A DNA stretch of 6,821 nucleotides from Methanosarcinales archaeon (GCA_030614485.1 JAUWTY010000059.1:1-6821), one strand, 5' to 3'; positions 1-5,693 are shown, counted from the first letter of the stretch. The notes: generated by a model not told the origin, from the sequence alone. Numbers and translations: made by a program.

Positions 1-1143
1 CTAATGCTTACGCATTATATCCATTATTCCAGCCTTGGCACTCACTGGAGGTGCTGCATTTAAGCCACAAAGTTGCATACCAGAACCTCCAAACATCTCA
101 TTATTCAGCCTATCAGTAATTTCCTTGAAAATCCTCTTATATGCAGTACAATGGGGGTCTACGTCCACAATTTCACCATCATACGGTGCTGTGGCATTGT
201 AGGGACATCCTCCCCGACAAAAATTAATGTAACTACAATCCCCGCATTTCTCGTCCACAAGTTCCTTATACTCCTGCATAAGCTTCCATGCATCAGACCG
301 GGTAAGGTCTTCCATGCTGGGACGGTCAGAAACATTACCCATAACATACTCTGGCATACCTACATAGCGATAGCAGGGATATATGCTCCCATCAGGTCCT
401 ACCGCAAAAGTATCACCCATACAATCCACAAAAGTGCATACATTGCCCCGGCCCGTGAACACACACCTGCATATATCGTTAATATTCATAACCTCAATAT
501 CATCCAGGTGTTCCAGATATTTATCCAGCAGGAAAACTAACAATTCCCCGTACTCTTCAGGTTCAAGAGCCAGCTCTTCCGGGTCATGACTGCGTAACGA
601 TGGCAATGCAGGATGTAACTTCAGATTTAAACCATTCTCAAGGAAGAAATTGAAAATATCCTCCCTGGACTTCACAGAATTAGAAGTAAAAGTGCAGATA
701 AAACTCACCTTGAGACCATTTTCCTTTGCAATTTCATAGCCTCGCATGGTCTTATCATAATATCCTTCCCCTCTTTGCGAGTCATTAAGCTCCTTTGGAC
801 CATCTATACTGGAACCAATTGGAATATCATACTCAGCCAGTATCCGGGCAAGTTCCGGCGTCATTTTCCAGAGATTAGTTTGCAATGCGAATGCAATCTT
901 CTGTTCACTTAATCCCTCAGCAATTAATGGTAAAGCTTTCCTGAAAAAATCCGCACCCGCTAATAACGGCTCCCCGCCGTGGAAGGTAAAAGTAACCGGC
1001 TCATCCCGGAAATCCTTGAGCCATTTAACCACTTGTTCGATAGTCTCAACACTCATTACTGGAGAGTCTTCCTCAGAACTCCAGCAATAAGAACAATTAG
1101 CAGGACAGCCTAACGTAGGTATCAGCATCACATGAAAAGGCAT
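1..1143 (-). CDS. Radical SAM/SPASM protein, putative peptide-modifying enzyme
   Basis: Complete 380-residue protein; ATG at 1143-1141 behind an AGGAG site (1155-1151), TAG stop at 3-1. The radical SAM cluster motif CxxxCxxC is C13, C17, C20; HGGEP at 55-59 is the SAM-binding GGEP motif, and SIDGP at 112-116 matches the anaerobic sulfatase maturase (anSME) type core. A SPASM domain follows: C236, C241, C257, then C300-x2-C303-x5-C309-x3-C313 and C332, the full set expected for two auxiliary [4Fe-4S] clusters. C225, C227 and C359 are extra. The Asp that in anSME directly follows the Aux I cysteine is Tyr258 here, so sulfatase maturation is unlikely. It resembles the methanogen/Archaeoglobus families of putative peptide-modifying radical SAM proteins (from memory, Mhun_1560/AF0577-like); the substrate is unknown and no precursor peptide is visible beside it. 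Cytoplasmic. A ferredoxin frame lies 110 bases upstream on the same strand and could supply electrons (inference). Confidence 0.88.
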   Translation of the reverse strand: MPFHVMLIPTLGCPANCSYCWSSEEDSPVMSVETIEQVVKWLKDFRDEPVTFTFHGGEPLLAGADFFRKALPLIAEGLSEQKIAFALQTNLWKMTPELARILAEYDIPIGSSIDGPKELNDSQRGEGYYDKTMRGYEIAKENGLKVSFICTFTSNSVKSREDIFNFFLENGLNLKLHPALPSLRSHDPEELALEPEEYGELLVFLLDKYLEHLDDIEVMNINDICRCVFTGRGNVCTFVDCMGDTFAVGPDGSIYPCYRYVGMPEYVMGNVSDRPSMEDLTRSDAWKLMQEYKELVDEKCGDCSYINFCRGGCPYNATAPYDGEIVDVDPHCTAYKRIFKEITDRLNNEMFGGSGMQLCGLNAAPPVSAKAGIMDIMRKH

Positions 1144-1150
1144 ATAATAT

Positions 1151-1155
1151 CTCCT
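1151..1155 (-). promoter_or_regulatory. Ribosome binding site of the radical SAM gene
   Basis: AGGAG on the minus strand, seven bases before the ATG at 1143. It supports this ATG as the start. Confidence 0.7.
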
Positions 1156-1225
1156 ATTTTGAGTTTCTTCAAAGTATTAATGGGTTTAATAGTTTTCCAG
1201 TAATAGATGTAGTAGAATTGAGCTG

Positions 1226-1237
1226 AATAAAAATGAA
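1226..1237 (-). terminator. Possible T-rich terminator after the ferredoxin frame
   Basis: Read on the minus strand the stretch is T-rich with a run of five T, 17 bases past the ferredoxin TAA stop. Archaeal terminators are often simple T-tracts, so this may separate the ferredoxin from the radical SAM gene. Weak evidence. Confidence 0.25.
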
Positions 1238-1253
1238 ATGGTAGCCCTGTCTC

Positions 1254-1439
1254 TTATGCCGGCACTTCAAAGCTCAGTGCTTTGACCGGGCATTCCTTGA
1301 CGCAAATGCCACAGACATCACACAGGTTGTAGTCTATGACAGCCTTGCCTTCTGTTATAACAATAGCCCTCGGCTCGCTGGGACAACTCCTCTCACAAAT
1401 ACCGCACCCTGCGCAAATCTCTTCCGTCCATACTAATTT
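1254..1439 (-). pseudogene. 2[4Fe-4S] ferredoxin frame with no start codon (possible frameshift)
   Basis: This 61-codon frame ends in TAA (1256-1254) and encodes two perfect CxxCxxCxxxCP motifs: C9, C12, C15, C19-P and C40, C43, C46, C50-P, counted from the first open codon. This is a bacterial-type 2[4Fe-4S] ferredoxin, a small cytoplasmic electron carrier, nearly full length for the family. The coding part looks intact, but an in-frame TAG sits directly before it (1442-1440) and no ATG, GTG or TTG lies between that stop and the first cysteine. A different frame, opened by a GTG at 1467-1465 and containing an ATG at 1431-1429, would join this one if one G of the GG pair at 1425-1424 were absent; the protein would then read MDEEIC into the first cluster motif. 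So it is a real frameshift, a sequencing or assembly error, or a start I cannot recognise. It lies on the same strand as the radical SAM gene and may serve it. Confidence 0.72.
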
Positions 1440-1487
1440 CTAATCGTCTGTATTTGGAAAAACTCACAAATGTTCTGATTGTACTCC

Positions 1488-1494
1488 TATATAT
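1488..1494. promoter_or_regulatory. Shared TATA-like element between divergent genes
   Basis: TATATAT in the spacer between the ferredoxin (minus) and the FxsA-like gene (plus). Archaeal transcripts start about 25 bases past the TATA box. On the minus strand that falls near the GTG at 1467, which would make a leaderless transcript. On the plus strand it falls near 1516, giving a leader of about 17 bases to the ATG at 1533, which lacks an obvious ribosome binding site. Position-based inference only. Confidence 0.35.
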
Positions 1495-1532
1495 GATTAC
1501 AGTTAACTCTGATTAAAGTCTATGCTCATGAT

Positions 1533-1937
1533 ATGTTTGGACAATTGTTGATACTCTTTGTTACAGTTCCATTCATAGAACTATACATACTCATCGAAAT
1601 GAGCAGCCGCCTGGGAGTCATACCCACCCTGGGTCTCGTTGTCATCACAGGTATAGCCGGGGCCGCGCTGGCAAAGCACCAGGGCCTGGGCGTAATGCAC
1701 CGCATCCAGAGTGAAATGTCATTCGGCCAGATGCCCGGAGATGCCCTGTTCGATGGCTTGTTGGTGTTAATCGGCGCCATACTGCTGCTCACTCCCGGCA
1801 TCCTCACCGACCTTATCGGCTTTTCGCTGCTTATACCCGGCACTCGGCTCCTGTTTAAAAAACATCTTAAAAACTGGGCCAGTAAAAAGATACGCACAGG
1901 ACAAATTGTCTATACTCAACCCGGTCAGTATGTGTAA
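1533..1937 (+). CDS. FxsA-family membrane protein
   Basis: A 134-residue integral membrane protein matching the FxsA family (PF04186 type). The N-terminus has the family's opening pattern, hydrophobic residues then P13, E16 and a second segment starting near G28. The conserved block at 68-102 contains PGDALFDG, then LLTPG (86-89) and a hydrophobic run to I101-P102. Predicted helices lie at about 3-22, 28-46 and 73-101, followed by a basic cytosolic tail (KKHLKNWASKK). In E. coli FxsA affects exclusion of phage T7 by plasmid F when overproduced; its normal role is unknown and I infer none here. The ATG at 1533 is the first in frame and starts exactly where the family does. No clear ribosome binding site is present. 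The central part of the gene is richer in G+C (about 57-63% in sampled 60-base lines) than its neighbours, partly because of Gly/Ala/Leu content, possibly through transfer. Confidence 0.85.
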   Translation: MFGQLLILFVTVPFIELYILIEMSSRLGVIPTLGLVVITGIAGAALAKHQGLGVMHRIQSEMSFGQMPGDALFDGLLVLIGAILLLTPGILTDLIGFSLLIPGTRLLFKKHLKNWASKKIRTGQIVYTQPGQYV

Positions 1938-1951
1938 CCTCATCAATGATA

Positions 1952-1960
1952 TTAAATATA
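1952..1960 (+). promoter_or_regulatory. TATA-like box for the aIF2 gamma transcription unit
   Basis: TTAAATATA in the AT-rich spacer between the FxsA-like gene and aIF2 gamma. The expected start of transcription, about 25 bases on, is near 1981, leaving a leader of roughly 37 bases that holds the strong GGAGG site. This is the best-placed promoter candidate for the information-processing cluster. Confidence 0.45.
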
Positions 1961-2003
1961 AAGAATACAACAATAGAGCATTATTATTTTCCATTTTATC
2001 ACT

Positions 2004-2008
2004 GGAGG
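2004..2008 (+). promoter_or_regulatory. Ribosome binding site deciding the TTG start of aIF2 gamma
   Basis: GGAGG, ten bases before the TTG at 2019. No ATG in this frame is near enough to begin the conserved N-terminus that leads to the GTP-binding loop, so this site fixes the TTG start. Confidence 0.75.
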
Positions 2009-2018
2009 ACACACATAG

Positions 2019-3242
2019 TTGAGCAAACCTACTGTTAATATCGGCATCGTGGGCCATGTAGACCACGGAAAGACCACGCTGGTCAGCGCCATATCAGGCA
2101 TATGGACCGACAAACATAGCGAGGAGATAAAACGGGGCATCTCTATCAGGCTTGGTTATGCCGATTCCACCTTTAGAAAATGTCCCAAATGCGACGTGCC
2201 TGATGCTTACACAGTGGCCGACACCTGTGAACAATGCAACACCGCCACAGAAGAAGTCAGGACAGTATCTTTTGTAGATTCACCCGGCCACGAAACACTC
2301 ATGGCCACAATGCTCTCTGGTGCAGCCATCATGAACGGAGCCGTACTTGTCATTGCAGCCAATGAGGCATGTCCCCAGCCCCAGACCAAAGAACACCTGA
2401 TGGCACTGGACATCATAGGCATTAAGAACATCGTCATAGTCCAGAACAAAATTGACCTTGTCAGCAGGGAAAAAGTTCTTGAGAACCATCAACAGATACT
2501 GGATTTTGTCAAAGGAACAGTTGCAGAAGGTGCCCCCATCATTCCATTATCTGCCCAGCAGTCCATTAACATTGATCTTTTAATCCAATCCATAGAAGAG
2601 AACATCCCAACGCCTGAACAGAACTTGGATGAATCAGCCCGGATGCTCATAGCCCGTTCATTTGACATCAACAAACCCGGCACAAAACCGGGCAAGGTCT
2701 CAGGTGGTGTAATAGGCGGGACCATAAGCCAGGGTTCACTTAGTCCAGGTGATAAGATAGAGATCAGACCCGGACGCAAAATCGAATCTGGCGGAGTGGT
2801 GAGCTGGGAGTCCATAAAAACTGAAGTGACCGTTATCATGGCCGGAACTAATAAGTTAAAAACCGCCACTCCCGGTGGGTTGATAGGAGTTGGGACAAAA
2901 CTTGACCCTTCCATCACCAAGAGCGATAGTTTGGTAGGTCAGGTAGCAGGAGAGTCAGGAGCCCTTCCCCCCACAAGGAATGGATTTGTCATGGAGATTA
3001 GATTGCTCGAAAGAGTTGTGGGTTCAGCCGACGAACTGGTTATCGACCCCATACATTCCAATGAACCACTTATGCTCAACATAGGGACCGCTACCACTGT
3101 GGGTTTAGTAACCAGTGCCCGTAAAAATGAAGTTGAAGTTAAACTGAAAAGACCGGTCTGTGCCGATGAAGGTGACAGCGTGGCAATCAGCCGAAGAGTC
3201 GGAGCCAGGTGGCGACTCATAGGTTCAGGCACTATAAAATAA
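2019..3242 (+). CDS. eif2g: Translation initiation factor aIF2, gamma subunit
   Basis: The GTPase subunit of heterotrimeric aIF2, which in its GTP form brings initiator Met-tRNA to the small ribosomal subunit. The 407-residue length is normal for archaeal aIF2 gamma. Visible motifs: P-loop GHVDHGKTT (12-20), switch 1 region GISIRLGYA (40-48), a zinc knuckle C55-x2-C58 and C70-x2-C73 typical of aIF2 gamma and absent from EF-Tu, DSPGH (87-91, G3), NKID (143-146, G4) and the SAQ of G5 (178-180). Domains II and III (about 205-320 and 320-407) are beta-barrels, with [17 protein letters not shown] and the C-terminal [13 protein letters not shown] intact. The start is TTG behind a GGAGG site. It opens the conserved cluster; the PIN-domain gene begins 5 bases after the TAA. 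No abnormal residues were seen. Confidence 0.97.
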   Translation: MSKPTVNIGIVGHVDHGKTTLVSAISGIWTDKHSEEIKRGISIRLGYADSTFRKCPKCDVPDAYTVADTCEQCNTATEEVRTVSFVDSPGHETLMATMLSGAAIMNGAVLVIAANEACPQPQTKEHLMALDIIGIKNIVIVQNKIDLVSREKVLENHQQILDFVKGTVAEGAPIIPLSAQQSINIDLLIQSIEENIPTPEQNLDESARMLIARSFDINKPGTKPGKVSGGVIGGTISQGSLSPGDKIEIRPGRKIESGGVVSWESIKTEVTVIMAGTNKLKTATPGGLIGVGTKLDPSITKSDSLVGQVAGESGALPPTRNGFVMEIRLLERVVGSADELVIDPIHSNEPLMLNIGTATTVGLVTSARKNEVEVKLKRPVCADEGDSVAISRRVGARWRLIGSGTIK

Positions 3243-3247
3243 TCAAG

Positions 3248-3622
3248 ATGGTTAATATGAAAGTAATTATCGATACCAATGCTTTCATGATTCCTGTCCA
3301 GTTCGGAGTGGATATCTTCAAGGAACTTAACCGATTGGGATTTGATGAGTTTTTGGTGCCGTCAGGTGTTGTAAGGGAACTGAAGACCTTAAAACAACTG
3401 GCAAAGGGTAAGGATAAACTGGCAGCAAATACTGGTTTTACCTTGACACAGCAGTGTACACAGGTGATAACTGAGGGGCCTGTTGATGATGCAATCATAG
3501 AATTGGCAATTGAAGAAGAGGCTGCAGTTTTAACAAATGACATAGAGCTTAAGAAAAGATTATGTAGTAAGGACATCACAGTAGTGTACTTGCGCGGAAA
3601 GGATCATCTTGAAAAGATGTGA
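3248..3622 (+). CDS. PIN-domain protein, Fcf1/VapC9-like RNase
   Basis: A 124-residue single PIN domain. The acidic residues that bind metal in PIN nucleases are in place: D9 (in IIDTN), E44 (VVREL), D80/D81 (VDDAI) and D98 (TNDIELK). The closest family is the archaeal Fcf1/Utp24-like or VapC9-like group whose gene commonly lies between aIF2 gamma and rpo7; the eukaryotic relative cuts pre-18S rRNA. A role in rRNA or tRNA processing is therefore plausible, but the substrate is not shown here. It is unlikely to be a classical VapC toxin: no antitoxin gene lies beside it and the locus is a housekeeping one. Two starts are possible, ATG 3248 or ATG 3257 (giving MKVIIDTN); neither has a strong ribosome binding site, and translational coupling with aIF2 gamma, five bases upstream, is likely. 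A longer frame from 3209 would overlap the aIF2 gamma C-terminus and is not favoured. Confidence 0.88.
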   Translation: MVNMKVIIDTNAFMIPVQFGVDIFKELNRLGFDEFLVPSGVVRELKTLKQLAKGKDKLAANTGFTLTQQCTQVITEGPVDDAIIELAIEEEAAVLTNDIELKKRLCSKDITVVYLRGKDHLEKM

Positions 3623-3640
3623 AATGTTCGGCATATTCAC

Positions 3641-3666
3641 TTAATTATTAATTACTTTAATTATAG
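3641..3666 (+). promoter_or_regulatory. AT-rich promoter candidate before rpo7
   Basis: The 61-base gap between the PIN gene and rpo7 contains TTAATTATTAATTA and TTTAATTATA, both TATA-like. The first would place a start of transcription just before the rpo7 ribosome binding site. It may give the transcription genes a promoter of their own. Composition-based and uncertain. Confidence 0.3.
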
Positions 3667-3683
3667 AGACAGAGGATTATTGA

Positions 3684-4250
3684 ATGTACAAGAAAATGAA
3701 ACTGGCTGATACAGTACGTATCGCTCCAGAACTGCTGGGAGATGATGTTAACAATGCAGTCAAGGTTGCCCTTATAAACAAACTGGAAGGGCAGATAGAT
3801 AAGAAAGTAGGAGCTATTGTTGCCATTATAGACGTTGAAGAAGTTGGTGACGGGCACATCATTGCAGGAGATGGCGCGGTATATTATGAAAGCGTGTTCG
3901 ATGCACTGGTTTTCAAGCCAGAACTGCAGGAGATCATCGAAGGAAGTGTTGTAGAAATTGTTGAATTCGGTGCATTCATAGGTATAGGACCCATGGATGG
4001 ACTTATCCATGTCAGCCAGATAACAGACGAGTACATATCCTATGATTCCAAGAACGCCCGCCTGGTGACAAAGGAAAGCAACAGGTCCCTCTCAGAAGGG
4101 GACATTGTACGCGCCAGGATTGTTGCTGTGAGCATCAACGAGCAGGAACCAAGGGATAGTAAAATAGGTCTGACCATGCGCCAACCCTCACTGGGTAAGA
4201 TAGAATGGATTGAAGAAGACCAAAGAATGAAGGACAAGGCAGAGGCCTGA
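3684..4250 (+). CDS. rpo7: DNA-directed RNA polymerase subunit Rpo7 (RpoE1)
   Basis: A 188-residue homologue of eukaryotic RPB7. With Rpo4 it forms the stalk of archaeal RNA polymerase, which helps open the promoter and binds emerging RNA. The N-terminal RNP-like domain (1-80) begins MYKKMKLADTVRI and contains the conserved GDG (56-58, 62-64) tip region; the S1/OB RNA-binding domain spans about 82-165 with EIVEFGAFIGIGPMDGLIHVSQI. The C-terminal GLTMRQPSLGKIEWI (162-176) is a signature of archaeal Rpo7. The ATG at 3684 has a GAGG site at 3672-3675. Spt4 follows after 17 bases, the usual archaeal pairing. Length and motifs are normal. Confidence 0.96.
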   Translation: MYKKMKLADTVRIAPELLGDDVNNAVKVALINKLEGQIDKKVGAIVAIIDVEEVGDGHIIAGDGAVYYESVFDALVFKPELQEIIEGSVVEIVEFGAFIGIGPMDGLIHVSQITDEYISYDSKNARLVTKESNRSLSEGDIVRARIVAVSINEQEPRDSKIGLTMRQPSLGKIEWIEEDQRMKDKAEA

Positions 4251-4267
4251 ATAAGGGTGATACAGGG

Positions 4268-4453
4268 ATGTCAGATAAAGCATGCAATGATTGTCACAGG
4301 ATTACTTCAGGTACCGCATGTGCAGTTTGCGGATCAAGTACCCTCAGTTCCGACTGGAGCGGTTACGTAGTAATTATCGACCCATCACGTTCTAATATTG
4401 CAAAAAAACTCAAGGTGGATCTTCGTGGCGAATATGCACTGAAGGTCCGGTAG
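4268..4453 (+). CDS. spt4: Transcription elongation factor Spt4 (RpoE2)
   Basis: A 61-residue protein, full length for archaeal Spt4. It pairs with Spt5 (NusG-like, not in this window) to form the elongation factor that clamps RNA polymerase on DNA and raises processivity. A four-cysteine zinc site is visible: C6-x2-C9 and C18-x2-C21. The SDWSGYVVIIDPSRS stretch (28-42) and the closing LKVDLRGEYALKVR match the family's Spt5-contacting sheet and C-terminus. A GGGTGA site at 4255-4260 precedes the ATG at 4268. It ends in TAG, seven bases before the dephospho-CoA kinase. Confidence 0.95.
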   Translation: MSDKACNDCHRITSGTACAVCGSSTLSSDWSGYVVIIDPSRSNIAKKLKVDLRGEYALKVR

Positions 4454-4460
4454 TGGATTT

Positions 4461-5006
4461 ATGCTTAAGACCATCCTGGGGAAGACATTCTGCCTGCCAG
4501 AGTCCATGCGCCATGAGATGCGAAAGCAGTTCGGTGTGCTATACCCTGGAGATAGTATAGAAACCACCCGGAAAATGCTTGCCGATATTGGGAATCCTGC
4601 CAAACTTATTGTCGTTGGTGACATCTCAACGTTTAATATGCTCCAGTGTGATACCGTGCCTGACATCTCGATAGTTGATGAGAAAACACATCGAGCCCCG
4701 GCAGAGAATAAGATAATAAAAGGTATCAGGCATCCGGATTTCAGGGAAGTTCTGATTGAAAACCCTGCTGGTTGTGTGACACATGAACTGGTATCTGCAC
4801 TTACTCAGGCCCTGGATGCTGACGAACCAGTTCAAATCATGGTGGAAGGGGAAGAAGACCTGGCTGCATTACCGGCAATTGTGCTTGCACCCCTGTCATC
4901 AGTGGTTATATACGGGCTGCCTGATGAAGGTGCCATAATGGTAAAGGTCACATCTGATGTAAAGACCCAGATATTCGGTATGCTGGAAAGAATGGCCAGC
5001 GAATGA
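4461..5006 (+). CDS. GTP-dependent dephospho-CoA kinase (DUF359 family)
   Basis: A 181-residue member of the COG1909/DUF359 family, shown in Thermococcus kodakarensis to phosphorylate dephospho-CoA with GTP, the last step of archaeal coenzyme A synthesis. It is unrelated to bacterial CoaE and has no P-loop. Family motifs are in order: VGDIST (52-57), DEKTHR (73-78), NPAG (101-104), VEGEEDL (128-134) and YGLPDEG (151-157); the aspartates and glutamates of these blocks form the active site in the family. The DEKTHR block more often reads DGKTRR, a mild variation. The ATG at 4461 follows the spt4 stop by seven bases, with only a weak GTGG site, so translation is probably coupled to spt4. Cytoplasmic. 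Its place in an RNA polymerase and ribosomal protein cluster is conserved in many archaea. Confidence 0.93.
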   Translation: MLKTILGKTFCLPESMRHEMRKQFGVLYPGDSIETTRKMLADIGNPAKLIVVGDISTFNMLQCDTVPDISIVDEKTHRAPAENKIIKGIRHPDFREVLIENPAGCVTHELVSALTQALDADEPVQIMVEGEEDLAALPAIVLAPLSSVVIYGLPDEGAIMVKVTSDVKTQIFGMLERMASE

Positions 5007-5025
5007 AAGATTTTAATTCAGTTTG

Positions 5026-5042
5026 ATAGAAAAGTACATATC
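5026..5042 (+). promoter_or_regulatory. Possible promoter for the rps24e-rps27ae pair
   Basis: The 92-base AT-rich gap after the kinase gene holds a purine-rich GAAAAG followed by TACATAT, resembling an archaeal BRE plus TATA box. Transcription would begin near 5063, giving a leader of about 35 bases. A second candidate, CTATATT near 5063-5069, lies too close to the ribosome binding site. Uncertain. Confidence 0.3.
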
Positions 5043-5086
5043 CAATAATAAGATTAATGAAGGCTATATTCTAACGATAATATAAT

Positions 5087-5091
5087 GGAGG
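5087..5091 (+). promoter_or_regulatory. Ribosome binding site deciding the TTG start of rps24e
   Basis: GGAGG, seven bases before the TTG at 5099. It decides the TTG start, which yields the expected S24e N-terminus (MDIEI). Confidence 0.75.
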
Positions 5092-5098
5092 ATTCAAT

Positions 5099-5485
5099 TT
5101 GGACATTGAAATTACAAAAGAGAGGGTAAACCCTCTACTTGATAGAAATGAGATTACATTCAACATCTCAAATACTGGAGCAACACCTTCCAGGGACGAT
5201 GTAAAGAACAAACTGGTCGCAATGCTTAATTCCAAGTATGAACTGGTGGTATTAGGTAACCTGGCAACTGAATACGGTGCCCAGAAAACAGTTGGGTATG
5301 CTAAGATATATTCTGATGCAGCACGGGCAGCAGAGGTGGAAAACGAATATATCATCAAGCGGAATAAACCCAAGCCTGTGGGAGAAGTTGAAGAGGAACC
5401 AGCCACGGCAGCTGTAGATGAAACAGCTGAAAAGGCCGGGGAAGAAGCGCCTGTTACAGAAGAAGCTTCTGAGGAAGCAAAATAA
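5099..5485 (+). CDS. rps24e: Small-subunit ribosomal protein S24e with long acidic tail
   Basis: Residues 1-90 are a standard S24e fold: MDIEITKERVNPLLDRNEI, the loop TGATPSRDDVKNKL (26-39) and the family signature TEYGAQKTVGYAKIYSDA (57-73 region). S24e is an archaeal/eukaryotic protein of the 30S/40S subunit. The start is TTG with a GGAGG site. The C-terminus is unusual: after KRNKPKP (87-93) comes a low-complexity tail of about 35 residues (94-128) made almost only of Glu, Ala, Val, Thr, Pro and Gly, with 12 Glu and one Asp against two Lys, a net charge near -11. Archaeal S24e is usually close to 100 residues, so this is an extension of about 25. It is probably disordered. S27ae follows 23 bases later, the usual pairing. 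Confidence 0.95.
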   Translation: MDIEITKERVNPLLDRNEITFNISNTGATPSRDDVKNKLVAMLNSKYELVVLGNLATEYGAQKTVGYAKIYSDAARAAEVENEYIIKRNKPKPVGEVEEEPATAAVDETAEKAGEEAPVTEEASEEAK

Positions 5486-5508
5486 ACTGAAGAATAATGG
5501 TGATTACA

Positions 5509-5658
5509 ATGGCTGCACATAAATATTACGAAGTATCTGATAACTCAATCAAGAGAATTAGGCAGACTTGCCCCCGCTGTGGTGAAGGTTTCTTCCTCGC
5601 AGAACACAAAGATAGGCTGACCTGCGGTAAGTGCAATTATACTGAGTTCAAGAAATAA
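5509..5658 (+). CDS. rps27ae: Small-subunit ribosomal protein S27ae
   Basis: A 49-residue zinc-ribbon protein of the 30S subunit. Archaea encode it without the N-terminal ubiquitin that eukaryotes fuse to it. The translation starts [11 protein letters not shown] and holds the zinc site C21-x2-C24 and C39-x2-C42 ([11 protein letters not shown] and [10 protein letters not shown]), ending FKK-TAA. The ATG at 5509 follows a GGTGA site at 5499-5503. It is likely cotranscribed with rps24e, 23 bases upstream. In many euryarchaea the next genes are kae1/bud32; here the cluster ends and a convergent cdc6 follows. Confidence 0.95.
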   Translation: MAAHKYYEVSDNSIKRIRQTCPRCGEGFFLAEHKDRLTCGKCNYTEFKK

Positions 5659-5670
5659 TTGCGCTCCTAC

Positions 5671-5690
5671 CTTTTTTTGTAATTATTTTT
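5671..5690 (+). terminator. T-tract terminator after rps27ae
   Basis: Seven T at 5672-5678 and five at 5686-5690, 13 and 27 bases past the rps27ae stop. Archaeal RNA polymerase ends transcription at such T-runs without needing a hairpin. Confidence 0.55.
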
Positions 5691-5693
5691 CAT

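Noticed and set aside
73..540. 155-codon open frame on the plus strand opposite the radical SAM gene.
   Set aside because: It is antisense to well-conserved SPASM coding sequence, shows no family resemblance and has no ribosome binding site.
1144..1253. Search for a short Cys-rich precursor peptide for the radical SAM enzyme.
   Set aside because: No cysteine-rich or start-plus-ribosome-binding-site short frame was found in the gap on either strand; the only nearby Cys-rich frame is clearly a ferredoxin.
1440..1466. TAG before the ferredoxin read as pyrrolysine, extending the protein upstream.
   Set aside because: The in-frame stretch between TGA (1466-1464) and this TAG has no ATG, GTG or TTG codon, so translation could not begin before the TAG. 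Several other genes here also end in TAG.
2676..2692. Perfect CCCGG/CCGGG inverted repeat inside aIF2 gamma.
   Set aside because: It is explained by the repeated Lys-Pro-Gly codons of the conserved NKPGTKPGK motif.
2489..2920. 143-codon open frame on the minus strand opposite aIF2 gamma.
   Set aside because: It is a shadow of the conserved GTPase; its sequence has no recognisable domain.
3209..3247. Upstream ATG that would extend the PIN protein by 13 residues.
   Set aside because: It overlaps the aIF2 gamma C-terminus, adds residues that do not fit a PIN N-terminus and lacks a ribosome binding site.
3248..3622. VapBC toxin-antitoxin module.
   Set aside because: There is no antitoxin-like gene beside the PIN protein, and it sits in a conserved housekeeping cluster.
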